From JAJCZB01 sp964350195 (GTDB taxonomy: Bacteria; Babelota; Babeliae; Babelales; Vermiphilaceae): 64,000 bases of DNA. How positions within the stretch are numbered: position 1 is the first letter of the stretch; each line of letters opens with the position of its first letter. The notes under the pieces were generated by a model, which saw nothing but the letters and a program-made list of their open reading frames with translations, had not been told where the DNA came from and made no database searches. Shown in pieces: positions 17,022 through 25,871 of this stretch. The DNA is taken from contig CAYGJB010000001.1 of the NCBI GenBank assembly GCA_964350195.1, positions 1 through 64,000 of the forward strand. Direction: 5' to 3'. A program made the position numbers and the translations under genes.

Positions 17022-18338
17022 TTACTGAAGTTTTTGCTTAAGTGCTTGGGCGAGTTGGGAACTAATACGATGAACAGCATCTTGTTCACGGTCCTCCACC
17101 ATGATTCGCAGTAAATTCTCTGTTCCAGAATATCGTACAAAAAGACGCCCTGAATCAAGCTGTTTTTCATACTTTGCTATGATAGCCGCTATCGCTGGTT
17201 CTTTCAAATCTTTTTTCTTTAGGACAGGAATATTAACGAGCTTTTGAGGAAAAACTTCAAACGTTTTCAATTGCCAGTTATCTGTTTCTTGAATTGCTTC
17301 AATGACGCGTAAGGCGGTAGCTATACCATCACCGGATCGTAAGAAGTCGTGAAGTATGACATGCCCTGATTGCTCACCACCTAAAAGAAGCCCTTGCTGA
17401 TTAAGATGAGAAGCAACCCATCGATCTCCTACTGCAGTTCTTACTAGCGTTTTGTTTTTTTTGTAGAGATAGGTTTGTAAACCTTGATTGGACATCACGG
17501 TACCTACTATGGTCTGTTCTTGGCTATAGGCAGGATGATTGCTTAGAAGGGCGAGCATGTCATCGCCATTCTTTATAATGCCCTGTTTGTTTACGAGAAT
17601 CACTCGATCACCATCTCCATCAAATGCACAGCCAATATCAGCTTTATAAAATTGCACTGCTTGTTGTAAAGAACGCAGTGCAATAGCTCCACACTCTTTA
17701 TTTATGTTCTGTCCATTAGGGCTTGTATGCATTGAAATTACCTCTGCCCCTAGTGCTGCAAATATGGTGGGTGCAATCTTATAAGATGCGCCATGTGCGC
17801 AATCGAGAATAATTTTTTTTCCTACAAGCGAGAGAGTTTTAAAGAAGGAAAGAACAAAAGAGATATACTCTTCACCAGCAGTTTCAAACTGCAGAGTTGA
17901 ACCAAGTGAGTTATAGGTGGGTACTGCTTTGCAATGAACTAGTTCACTTATATTGAGCTCATCTTTGTTTGATAATTTTCCTGAAGTTCCGTCCACAATC
18001 TTAATACCATTGTCTTGATAGGCGTTATGAGATGCTGAAATAATAAGACCACATCCAAACAATTGTTTTTTTTGTACAAGGTGCAAAACTGCCGGAGTGG
18101 GAAGTGTTCCTGCATAATGAATAGTAACAGGTGATAGTAAAATACCAGCCGTGAGCGCGCTGGTGATCCAATCTTTTGATATCCGTGTATCATGAGCGAG
18201 TAAGATATGAGGATGGGAACTATATTTTGCACTTGCCCATTCGCCAATAGCCTTACCGAGTTGTGGTAGTTCTGAAAGTGTAAATGGTGATTTTCCTACC
18301 AAGCCGCGAACGCCGTCGGTGCCGAACAGGTTGCTCAT
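17022..18338 (-). CDS. glmM: Phosphoglucosamine mutase
   Basis: A 438-residue alpha-D-phosphohexomutase that turns glucosamine-6-phosphate into glucosamine-1-phosphate for UDP-GlcNAc, the precursor of peptidoglycan and lipid A. Seen are TDGVRG at the start, the phosphoserine loop IISASHNAYQDNGIK, the Mg loop FDGDGDR, the sugar loop GEQSGH and the phosphate loop RYSGTENLLRI. It sits directly behind ybbR and the cdaA homologue, the order known from Firmicutes, where GlmM also binds and restrains CdaA. Confidence 0.95.
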   Translation of the reverse strand: MSNLFGTDGVRGLVGKSPFTLSELPQLGKAIGEWASAKYSSHPHILLAHDTRISKDWITSALTAGILLSPVTIHYAGTLPTPAVLHLVQKKQLFGCGLIISASHNAYQDNGIKIVDGTSGKLSNKDELNISELVHCKAVPTYNSLGSTLQFETAGEEYISFVLSFFKTLSLVGKKIILDCAHGASYKIAPTIFAALGAEVISMHTSPNGQNINKECGAIALRSLQQAVQFYKADIGCAFDGDGDRVILVNKQGIIKNGDDMLALLSNHPAYSQEQTIVGTVMSNQGLQTYLYKKNKTLVRTAVGDRWVASHLNQQGLLLGGEQSGHVILHDFLRSGDGIATALRVIEAIQETDNWQLKTFEVFPQKLVNIPVLKKKDLKEPAIAAIIAKYEKQLDSGRLFVRYSGTENLLRIMVEDREQDAVHRISSQLAQALKQKLQ

Positions 18339-18352
18339 TCTTATTCTCTGTT

Positions 18353-18730
18353 TTATTTTCTCATTACTTCTACCGTTGGATTAGATGGGGAATAGTGTAC
18401 CAGCTTAATTGATTCAGGTAAAAAGAATGTATCAGGTGTTATAGAAAGGAGATTTTTTCCTTCTTGTAAAAATTCCGCATTTATATGAATTGCAAGTTCG
18501 TTTAAATCTAATGAGCGTAGTTCGGCTCGCTTACCAGCGATTTTAACCGAGAGAAATTCGGGAGCTTTGATACTATTTTCGATAGGGACGTTATAGAAGC
18601 ATAGGGGTACAGTGATCCAGGCAGTTGTTGTATGAAAATTGCCAAAAATGTACCAGAATGTATATCCAAGGAAAAGTGATATAACTTTAAGGGGCATGGT
18701 GCGCATATTTTTTGGTTGAGAAGACTCCAT
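18353..18730 (-). CDS. YbbR/CdaR-like membrane-anchored protein
   Basis: A 125-residue protein with one N-terminal membrane segment (about residues 12-30) and a single beta-rich extracytoplasmic domain resembling one YbbR repeat (VPLCFYNVP ... FLSVKIAGKRAELRSL ... INAEFLQEGKN ... PESIKLVHYSPSNPTVEV). Typical CdaR regulators have several such repeats, so this is a minimal version. The ATG 18730 has AAAGGA 7 nt upstream and lies 44 nt inside the preceding cdaA-like gene, so translation is probably coupled. In Firmicutes CdaR modulates CdaA activity; here its partner seems catalytically dead. Confidence 0.75.
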   Translation of the reverse strand: MESSQPKNMRTMPLKVISLFLGYTFWYIFGNFHTTTAWITVPLCFYNVPIENSIKAPEFLSVKIAGKRAELRSLDLNELAIHINAEFLQEGKNLLSITPDTFFLPESIKLVHYSPSNPTVEVMRK

Positions 18731-19535
18731 GACTCAGTCCTTTTTTTGGTAGCGAAATTTGATAGTTAATAAGTTTTTTTATTAATTGATGCGCTTGCTC
18801 CATCGATAACCCTTGTCTAATGATGCCGCTATGTGCCACAGCATAATTATGTAGTTGGGCATTAGCGAAGATAATGAGTGCGTCTGCTTTTGCAGTATAC
18901 GCTACCGCATCATCAATCCAAGCAGTTTTGGTGTGATACGCAGTAGGATGCCAACTTGCCTTAAAGCTCACATTTATACCCCGTATCATGCCGCTGCTTG
19001 TGAGCCAGCACATACGTGAAGGGGTATACAGTTTTTGAAAAAGAAGAGAGATAAGCCCATCTGTTATGGGAGCTTCAAAAGTATCTGATAGCTGAAGAAA
19101 AGGATTCATCGCATCGGTATGTTCAATTAATAGAATTATGTCTTTGTTTTCAGCCAGCATTGAGAGAGTTGCTTTCATGATTGAAGCAAGCCAGTCTGGG
19201 CAGCTGGGACTAGGGTGAGTTGTAATGTTTTTAAGCATCACTAAATTGCGCTGTAACAATTCTTGATGCATAAGCATAAAAAGCATAGCTACTGCGGGTG
19301 AAAATATAAAAAGAAACGATGTAAGTGTATTTAGCTCGCCAAAGTGACACACAATAATAAGGGTAACGTATCCATAGAAATACGGGAGTAAATTCTTTTG
19401 GCGATCTTTCTTTAACCATAATGCGCTGTAATAAAAGGCAGTAGAAAGAGCTCCTATTTCAATAAAGTCTCGCCAAGACAGAACTGAAAAATATGATGAA
19501 AACATGGTTTGGAGAGTAGTAATAATGGTATTCAT
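18687..19535 (-). CDS. CdaA-like protein with lost diadenylate cyclase motifs
   Basis: A 282-residue protein with three N-terminal membrane segments (residues about 24-40, 52-65, 72-90). The segment after the third, FMLMHQELLQRNL, aligns with CdaA's VVIFQPELRRALE. The cytoplasmic part follows the DAC fold by pattern: VSxELLxxIFxPxTPLHDGAV in CdaA aligns with ISLLFQKLYTPSRMCWL (161-178), and GTRHRAAVGISEVTD with KTAWIDDAVAYTAKAD (203-218). Both catalytic motifs are therefore gone: DGA is replaced within RMCWL and RHRAA by WIDDA. The gene order with ybbR and glmM supports the homology. It is presumably a non-cyclase scaffold. AAGGAGC lies upstream. Confidence 0.7.
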   Translation of the reverse strand: MNTIITTLQTMFSSYFSVLSWRDFIEIGALSTAFYYSALWLKKDRQKNLLPYFYGYVTLIIVCHFGELNTLTSFLFIFSPAVAMLFMLMHQELLQRNLVMLKNITTHPSPSCPDWLASIMKATLSMLAENKDIILLIEHTDAMNPFLQLSDTFEAPITDGLISLLFQKLYTPSRMCWLTSSGMIRGINVSFKASWHPTAYHTKTAWIDDAVAYTAKADALIIFANAQLHNYAVAHSGIIRQGLSMEQAHQLIKKLINYQISLPKKGLSHGVFSTKKYAHHAP

Positions 19536-19570
19536 TTGTTTGCTCCTTTTTCATCGAGATTCGTATTGAT

Positions 19571-19635
19571 GCTACAACACGCCAGTTTATTTCGCAATGT
19601 AAGGAGAGATTTTTTCTTTTATTGCGTGCTGTAGT
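19571..19635. repeat. Imperfect 12-bp inverted repeat with competing inner hairpin, cdaA-like/trpS gap
   Basis: In the 140-nt divergent gap, 19571-19582 can pair with 19624-19635 (12 positions, one mismatch, one G-U). An inner perfect 6-bp pairing, CGCAAT (19593-19598) with ATTGCG (19621-19626), uses three of the same bases, so the two structures exclude each other. On the plus strand it would be leader RNA of trpS if transcription starts upstream; it could equally be an operator. No convincing promoter was found for either gene. Confidence 0.4.
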
Positions 19636-19675
19636 ATATTGAAGAAAATATATACGCACTACAAGGATGATTAAT

Positions 19676-20680
19676 ATGCCACAAACAGAAATTATTTTAA
19701 CGGGGGATAGGCCCACCGGTTCTCTGCATTTAGGCCATTATGTTGGTTCTTTAGCCAACCGATTAAAATTACAAGATACGATAAAACAATACGTCTTAGT
19801 TGCGGATGTTCAGGCTTTAACTGATAACTGGGAGCACCCAGAAAAAGTAAGAAAGAATGTGCTTCAAGTTGGTCTTGATTATTTAGCAGTTGGTCTTGAT
19901 CCAAAAAAGAGCATTTTTTGTATTCAATCAATGATTCCTCAAATTGCTGAACTGACGGTTCTTTATTTAAATCTTGTTACGGTGAATAGGCTTCAGCGAA
20001 ATCCAACGGTTAAAACAGAAATAAAACAAAAGGGATTTGATAAAAGCATCCCCGCAGGGTTCTTGATGTATCCGGTAAGCCAAGCTGCTGATATAACCTT
20101 TGTAAAAGCAACCTTGGTTCCTGTTGGAGAAGATCAACTGCCGATGATTGAACAAACAAATGAGATTGTTCGAAGCTTTAATCGCATTTATGGCCCGATA
20201 TTTCCTGAGGTTAAAGCGTTGGTGCCAAAAAATGCGCGTCGATTACCGGGAATTGATGGTACTGCAAAAATGGGCAAATCTTTGGGCAATGCTATTTATC
20301 TTGGCGAATCAGCCGATGAAATAAAAAAGAAAGTGATGAGCATGTATACCGATCCTGGGCATCTTCGCGTGGAGGATCCAGGAAAAATAGAAGGAAATAC
20401 TGTATTCACGTATCTTGACACCTTTGATCCAGATAAAAAAGAGGTTGTATCGCTGAAGGAGCAATATCAAAGAGGAGGTCTTGGTGATGTGAAATTAAAA
20501 AAACGCCTTATTGATGTTTTAGAAACGTTTATTGCTCCAATTCGTGAGCGGCGAAAGCAGCTTGAAAAAGATCCCAACTACGTTATGAATGTCTTGCTTG
20601 ATGGTACTAAAAAAACATTGCTTATTGCTGAACAAACTATGTACGATGTGCGCAAAGCAATGCTATTGGATTATAAATAA
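19676..20680 (+). CDS. trpS: Tryptophanyl-tRNA synthetase
   Basis: A 334-residue class I synthetase that charges tRNA-Trp. The HIGH-like motif is GSLHLGHYVGS near residue 15 and the KMSKS loop reads GTAKMGKSLGNA, with Gly in place of the middle Ser. The C-terminal anticodon-binding helical domain is complete. ATG 19676 is preferred over 19667 because AAGGA overlaps the latter and stands 8 nt before the former, giving MPQTEIILTGDRPTG. The matching tRNA-Trp is at 517-593. Confidence 0.95.
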   Translation: MPQTEIILTGDRPTGSLHLGHYVGSLANRLKLQDTIKQYVLVADVQALTDNWEHPEKVRKNVLQVGLDYLAVGLDPKKSIFCIQSMIPQIAELTVLYLNLVTVNRLQRNPTVKTEIKQKGFDKSIPAGFLMYPVSQAADITFVKATLVPVGEDQLPMIEQTNEIVRSFNRIYGPIFPEVKALVPKNARRLPGIDGTAKMGKSLGNAIYLGESADEIKKKVMSMYTDPGHLRVEDPGKIEGNTVFTYLDTFDPDKKEVVSLKEQYQRGGLGDVKLKKRLIDVLETFIAPIRERRKQLEKDPNYVMNVLLDGTKKTLLIAEQTMYDVRKAMLLDYK

Positions 20681-20693
20681 GAAAGGGGAGCTT

Positions 20694-21203
20694 ATGAAGC
20701 GGGGACGATGGGCTATTGGTATTGCAACGGGAGTGGTGATAGTTGGTTTATGCATAGTCACGGTTATCAACTTCTATTATCGCTCTGAATATGTTACCGG
20801 TACAATAATATCTCAAGAAGTGAAGCGCTTGAGCGGTATTTTCCAATCTATTCAGCAGCGATGCAAAATAATCGGTTTTGATAATCAGCAGAACAGAATT
20901 AACTTTTTAAATGTTGAAAAATTTGTGGGATCTGAAGTAGGGCCTATGAATTTACAATATCCAGAAAAGTGGGAGGGTCCCTATCTTAAAGACAATCCTA
21001 CCATTCAGACAAAAGAGTTTATGGTTGTTCGCACCAAGCAGGGATACTTTGTAACCCCAGGTAATGGCGTGCGTTTACCGAGTGGTAAAGTAATTGGAAA
21101 AGATATTGTATTTGATGAGAGTGCAGATATTGATCAAATGATTCAAGATCATTTGCTTGTGTTTAAAAGCAGAGCGCTTGCGCAAAAATTGAATCTTAAT
21201 TAA
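20694..21203 (+). CDS. Single-pass membrane protein of unknown function
   Basis: A 169-residue protein: positively charged N terminus, one membrane segment (about residues 7-24), then a soluble domain of about 140 residues with WEGPYLKD, GYFVTPGNGVRLPSGKVIGKDI and a helical tail. The size and layout recall pseudopilin-type subunits (GspG/GspH) with GPY and glycine turns, but no prepilin peptidase site (G-F/M-T-x-x-E) is seen, so this is only a resemblance. The ATG 20694 has a strong GAAAGGGGAG site. It follows trpS by 13 nt and its TAA stop overlaps the convergent helicase gene. Confidence 0.7.
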   Translation: MKRGRWAIGIATGVVIVGLCIVTVINFYYRSEYVTGTIISQEVKRLSGIFQSIQQRCKIIGFDNQQNRINFLNVEKFVGSEVGPMNLQYPEKWEGPYLKDNPTIQTKEFMVVRTKQGYFVTPGNGVRLPSGKVIGKDIVFDESADIDQMIQDHLLVFKSRALAQKLNLN

Positions 21204-23446
21204 ATAGATTGTAAAAAATTGGATACAATTTTTTTGATACCGCTTTTGAACTTTACCGTGACGATAGTATTAGCATTTTTCTTTTCTATTTTTTGAACCA
21301 ATCCTGTACCATACAATTTGTGTCGTACCGGCTGATGTGTTTTCCATTCACTGTCAGCATTTCTATTGGTTACAGCAGTATTTACTTTATTTTTGAGAAT
21401 TGATATGAACTGTTGTTTTTTTGATTGAAAAGTTTTTGAAGGAGAAAGATTTTTCACCTCTGCAGAACGATGTCCCAACCATTCTGCGAAATAATGTCTA
21501 AGTTGCTCGTGATTCCAGTATTGTGCATTTTCTTTAGCTACTATTGTACTAGGAACTTCATCTAAGAACTGTGATGGTAGCTGGTCTGCCATTTGTCCAT
21601 AGGTGTATCGAAATTTTGCATGAGTAAGCAGAAGATAGTTCTTTGCGCGCGTGATACCCACATAAAATAAACGGCGTTCTTCTTCAAGGGCGTTGTTATC
21701 ATCATAAAGAGCTCGAGAAGTAGGGAGGATCCCTTCTTCAAGCCCAGCCAATACTACGACATCGAATTCTAAACCTTTTGCAGCATGAAAAGTCATCAGA
21801 AAGACTTTGTGCTCTTCGTTATCGCTTGCAGCAAGCTTTTCTTGCATAAGGGCAATTTCGTCTAAGAACGCTGAGATTGTATCAACTTTTTGAGTTTCAA
21901 AATGACTCATTGCATCCAGAAGCTCGTTTACGTTTTGCACTCGGCTAATGGCATCATCCGCTTCGTAGGTTTTCTTTAAATAAGCTGTGTATTCAATACG
22001 ATCAAGAATTTTTTTTGCAGCATTTCGTGGTTTATGAGCAGCGTCAATGCCATCGAAAATATGCAAGAAGGTTGAGACAGCTTTTTTCTTTGAAGGTGCC
22101 AAATCTTTTTGAAGCTCTTCGCTTGCCTGATTGAAGGTTAAAAAAGGCTGGGATGACATAGTGGCATAAAGTTGTTCTTCAAATTTTGTTCCCAAGCCGC
22201 GAGTGGGGGTGTTCAGTATGCGAAAGAGTGATGCACGATCAAATGGGTTTACAATCAGTTTTAAGTAAGCGAGCAAATCTTTTATTTCTTTTCGCTCATA
22301 AAATTGGACTCCACCAATAATTTTGTAGGGAATGCCATTTTTTAGAAAAGATTCTTCAATTGCTCGAGATTGAGCATGTGTTCGGTATAGGACTGCTATT
22401 GTTGGAGGTTTGGTTTGTGTACGAGCAATCGAGGCGAGCTGTGTAATGGCATCTGCTTCTTGATATTCAGAAACGCAGGTAAGCAGCTTTGTGCGATTGG
22501 TTCCTTTGCGTTCTGACCACAATGTTTTTGGATTTCGTTGTCTATTGTTTTTGATAACTTTATTGGCTATTTCTAAGATCGGTTGTACAGAGCGATAATT
22601 TTGCTCAATGGCGATACGCTTAGTGTTGGGAAAATCTTTTTGAAAATTGAGCATGTTGCTTACTGTAGCGCCACGCCATGCATAGATAGATTGATCTTCA
22701 TCTCCTACTGCACAAATTGAGTCAAGAATTAATTCTTTATTTCGTAAAGACATTTGCTTTAAAAGCTCGTGCTGTACGAGATTAGTATCTTGATACTCAT
22801 CTATAAGTACGTGGCTAATACTATTTTGAAACTGTTCCTTGAAAGTACGGCTTGATTTAAAAAGTCGTACTGTATCTAAAAGAAGATCATCAAAATCTAA
22901 ACATCTGCTTTCTCGTTTTTCTTTTTCGTAGGCAGTATAGATATCTGCCATAAGTGGATGATCAAAGAGAGTGTGTGCTGGTTTTGAAAGCACCGTGAGT
23001 TTTTGCTTTGCTTGTGAAATTTGGTAAGAAGCTTGTTGTGGGGAAAGTTGTTTGTGAAGCTGGGTGCGATGCAAAATACCTGAAATCAGTTTTCTTTTAT
23101 CGTCATCATCTAATATTGAGATAAAAGGTGTTGGTAATAAGCTGCTATTTTCTTTGAGTAGGCGAACACAATAGGAATGAAATGTGCCAACAAAAGGGAG
23201 TGCTTTATTCGATCCAATGAATTGAGCAATGCGCTCTTTCATTTCATTGGCAGCTTTATTAGTAAAAGTAAGTGCGACGATTTCGTGAGGGGGAACCCCG
23301 TTATCAATAATGAGATGGCTGATGCGAGCCGTGATAACGCGCGTTTTTCCTGACCCTGCACCGGCGACTACAATGAGTGGTCCAGTAACTGTTTCAACCG
23401 CTTTTTTTTGTTGGGGATTAAGTGAGATGCTCGTAGTAGTGCTCAT
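21200..23446 (-). CDS. uvrD: ATP-dependent DNA helicase UvrD/PcrA
   Basis: A 748-residue superfamily 1A helicase. In order: Q motif LNPQQKKAV, Walker A GAGSGKTRVI, TFTNKAANEMKER (Ia), DEYQDTN (II), GDEDQSIYAWRGA (III), IEQNYRS (IV), TFHAAKGLEFDVV (V) and RRLFYVGITRAK (VI). The C terminus (VRHKLYGTGLVQKIEKK) resembles the Tudor-like RNAP-binding domain of PcrA, pointing to roles in repair and transcription-replication conflicts. It is convergent with the preceding gene with a 4-nt stop overlap. Confidence 0.95.
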   Translation of the reverse strand: MSTTTSISLNPQQKKAVETVTGPLIVVAGAGSGKTRVITARISHLIIDNGVPPHEIVALTFTNKAANEMKERIAQFIGSNKALPFVGTFHSYCVRLLKENSSLLPTPFISILDDDDKRKLISGILHRTQLHKQLSPQQASYQISQAKQKLTVLSKPAHTLFDHPLMADIYTAYEKEKRESRCLDFDDLLLDTVRLFKSSRTFKEQFQNSISHVLIDEYQDTNLVQHELLKQMSLRNKELILDSICAVGDEDQSIYAWRGATVSNMLNFQKDFPNTKRIAIEQNYRSVQPILEIANKVIKNNRQRNPKTLWSERKGTNRTKLLTCVSEYQEADAITQLASIARTQTKPPTIAVLYRTHAQSRAIEESFLKNGIPYKIIGGVQFYERKEIKDLLAYLKLIVNPFDRASLFRILNTPTRGLGTKFEEQLYATMSSQPFLTFNQASEELQKDLAPSKKKAVSTFLHIFDGIDAAHKPRNAAKKILDRIEYTAYLKKTYEADDAISRVQNVNELLDAMSHFETQKVDTISAFLDEIALMQEKLAASDNEEHKVFLMTFHAAKGLEFDVVVLAGLEEGILPTSRALYDDNNALEEERRLFYVGITRAKNYLLLTHAKFRYTYGQMADQLPSQFLDEVPSTIVAKENAQYWNHEQLRHYFAEWLGHRSAEVKNLSPSKTFQSKKQQFISILKNKVNTAVTNRNADSEWKTHQPVRHKLYGTGLVQKIEKKNANTIVTVKFKSGIKKIVSNFLQSI

Positions 23447-23518
23447 AGGGCTCTTGAATAAAAAATTAATAAGGCTGTATCATTATAAAATCTTTTAGCT
23501 TTTTTTAAAGGAATAGTA

Positions 23519-24568
23519 ATGAAAAAGTATGTTTTACTATCGCTTATTTGTTGTGCTACTACCTATAGTCGCATTTTTGACGATATTGATAAAGGATCTA
23601 ATGAGGTAAAAAAGAGGATTGGAAAACATGATAAAGCAATCATCGAGATAGGTGAATCGTTCAAACCAAATAGTACATATGTGCAATACAAATCGGCAGG
23701 AGTGAAAGATAAAAATAGTTTTGATGTTCTTGCATACAATGTTTATTTACGCCCAAGAGCTTTTTCTAAGAACGGACAGGACATTCGTGTAAGACAAGAT
23801 ATGATTCCAAAAGCGATTGGGCGTAACTATGACGCTATTATTTTTTCTGAAGCTTTTGATAATACTGCTCGAGCTGATCTGATCTCCAACATGAAGAAAG
23901 TAGGTTATAAGTATGCCACTCCTGTAGTTGGAAAGAATCGCAAAAATTTAACTAATGGTGGTGTGATGATCATGAGTAGGTATCCTATTGAAAAGTTTAA
24001 AAAGAAACGATTTGAAAGTGTCTGTGTAGGATCAGATTGCCAAATTGATAAAGGGTGGGTATATGCAAGAATCGATAAAAACGGCAGAAAATATCATGTC
24101 ATCGGCACTCATACGCAGGTATCGCCAGAAGTACAAAATGCCAAAGTAAGAAATAAGCAGTTTGATTTGATTGTACAGTTTATTAAAGATAGAAATATTC
24201 CTAAATCTGAAGCGGTAATTATAGGTGGCGATCTGAATGTAGATAAGCTTAAGTATCCAACTCAGTATAAAGAAATGCTTAGAAGGTTGCATGCGGGCCA
24301 GCCACGAATTATTAGCAAACGAGGTAACTATACAGGCAGTACTGCAACGTTTGATCCAAAATTAAATAATCTAGCAGACCGAAAATCAGATCGCGCCTAT
24401 CTTAACTATGTGCTGTATTCAAAAGATCATGCTGTACCTTTATCAAGCTTTAACATGCCAGTACCGATGCAAGCGCCACAGCTTTGGAGAGAGTATGCTC
24501 ATGAATCGTACAACAACGCTATTTCAGATCACTTTCCAGTGCATGGCAATATGACGTGGGCAAAATAA
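23519..24568 (+). CDS. Secreted sphingomyelinase-like phosphodiesterase (EEP fold)
   Basis: A 349-residue exported enzyme with a Sec signal peptide of about 18 residues. The DNase I/EEP core matches bacterial neutral sphingomyelinase C: N74 in YNVYLRP, Mg-binding E111 in FSEAFDN, GGVMIMSRYPI, H198 in IGTHTQ, D238 and N240 in GGDLNVD, and D337-H338 in ISDHFPV. The C169...C174-QIDKGWVYARI stretch mirrors the CG-D-LSNKGFVY stretch of Bacillus and Staphylococcus sphingomyelinases, which separates it from nucleases of the fold. Sphingomyelin or related sphingolipids are eukaryotic, so the target is probably a host membrane. It stands alone, with no obvious promoter. Confidence 0.85.
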   Translation: MKKYVLLSLICCATTYSRIFDDIDKGSNEVKKRIGKHDKAIIEIGESFKPNSTYVQYKSAGVKDKNSFDVLAYNVYLRPRAFSKNGQDIRVRQDMIPKAIGRNYDAIIFSEAFDNTARADLISNMKKVGYKYATPVVGKNRKNLTNGGVMIMSRYPIEKFKKKRFESVCVGSDCQIDKGWVYARIDKNGRKYHVIGTHTQVSPEVQNAKVRNKQFDLIVQFIKDRNIPKSEAVIIGGDLNVDKLKYPTQYKEMLRRLHAGQPRIISKRGNYTGSTATFDPKLNNLADRKSDRAYLNYVLYSKDHAVPLSSFNMPVPMQAPQLWREYAHESYNNAISDHFPVHGNMTWAK

Positions 24569-24575
24569 GCGTTAG

Positions 24576-25871
24576 TTAAAGTACTGTGCTGCTAAGTGCG
24601 TCTTTGATTTTTTGTATTACTGGCTTCCATTTACCCTGTTCTGATTGTCTAAACAATCTCATGCTAGGATACCAGGGAGAGTCGCTACGTGCCGATAGCC
24701 AGCGAAAATCGCAAGAAAAGGGAAGCATTACCCATACAGGTACACCAAGTGCGCCGGCTAAATGAGCAATGGATGTATCTACTGTGAGGACTAAATCAAG
24801 CTCTTTCATGAGGGCTGCAGTATCCATAAAGGCACCATGTTCTTGATCAAAATGTTCGAATGAAAAGAAGTTTGGTTGAGTCTGTAATAATTTTGTGGCG
24901 TCATCTTCGCCGATTTGTAGACTGTAAAATGAAATGCCAGCAAGAGAAAGAAGCGGCAATAGTTTTTTAGGGGAGATTGCACGAGGTCCGGGCACTATTT
25001 TGCCAGTAAAGTAATCTTGCATTTTTACACTTTGAAAGCAGATTCCCACTTTGAAATTGGTATCTGAAGAAATTTTTTGTTTCCAATGATGTACAAGTTT
25101 TGAGTCTGCAAAGATGTAAGGAACATCCTCTGATTTGCCATAGAGTTCGCTACGCATGATTAAGGTAAGACGATCTGTGGTAAGAAGATACTCATGATCA
25201 TTGCTTGGTTTTGGTTGGTCTGCCAGTATCACATTATCGATGTAAGGACATAAAGAAAGAAGCTCTTTGAGTTGGTGGCGCATATAAATGGTTACGTGTG
25301 CACCGGCTTTATAAAGATGTTTTGCGTAACGTATAATTTGCATTATATCACCACGGCCATTCGATTCAGAGCTAAGATCCAAAACAATATGTTTGTTCTG
25401 AATATCTTTGTCATACCACCATAAATCATGTATACGACATAACTTTAATGCGTAATACCAATCCATATTTCGTAAATAGATAGGTAGTAACTTAGTGCGT
25501 ATATTAGGATTACTTGGCTCCGCACCATACTGCTTTTCAAAAACATCGCGTGCTATTGTATGATATCCCAGGTGATTGGCGCATACAGCATAACCATACA
25601 GATATTGCTGATGAGTGGGATCGCTTTCATAGCATTGTTTAAAGAGAGATAAGGCAATGTTGCCTTCGTTTGCATAAAAATGAGTCGCTGCTAAATGGAG
25701 AGTAGCATTGATATTGTGAGGGTCCTGTTCAAGTATTTTATTGAAGTAATAAAAGGCGAGTTGTTTTTGCTTCTTTTGTAATGCAACTTTTCCATTCATT
25801 AGTAAGCTATCTGGCATTTCTGCAAAGCAAGATGCTGATAATAATAATGAATATAAGAAGAAATATTTCAT
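24576..25871 (-). CDS. Exported TPR protein with GT9-like glycosyltransferase domain (paralogue 5)
   Basis: A 431-residue protein with a signal peptide (MKYFFLYSLLLSASCFA, cut near 17), about three or four TPR units (residues 20-150) and a GT-B/GT9-like domain (about 155-430). Family motifs: NGRGDIMQIIRYAKHL where relatives have QGLGDTFQFVRYAK, KVGICFQS, DTAALMKELDLVLTVDTSIAHLAGALG, and the tail FRWLSARSDSPWYPSMRLFRQ. It is the last gene of the operon, overlapping its upstream neighbour by one nucleotide. The donor sugar and acceptor are unknown; activity is not assured because the Gly-rich loop is altered. Confidence 0.8.
   Translation of the reverse strand: MKYFFLYSLLLSASCFAEMPDSLLMNGKVALQKKQKQLAFYYFNKILEQDPHNINATLHLAATHFYANEGNIALSLFKQCYESDPTHQQYLYGYAVCANHLGYHTIARDVFEKQYGAEPSNPNIRTKLLPIYLRNMDWYYALKLCRIHDLWWYDKDIQNKHIVLDLSSESNGRGDIMQIIRYAKHLYKAGAHVTIYMRHQLKELLSLCPYIDNVILADQPKPSNDHEYLLTTDRLTLIMRSELYGKSEDVPYIFADSKLVHHWKQKISSDTNFKVGICFQSVKMQDYFTGKIVPGPRAISPKKLLPLLSLAGISFYSLQIGEDDATKLLQTQPNFFSFEHFDQEHGAFMDTAALMKELDLVLTVDTSIAHLAGALGVPVWVMLPFSCDFRWLSARSDSPWYPSMRLFRQSEQGKWKPVIQKIKDALSSTVL

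Noticed and set aside
20694..21203. A type II/IV pseudopilin
   Set aside because: Membrane segment and GPY-like turns fit, but the prepilin peptidase site and Glu5 are missing, so it was left as unknown.
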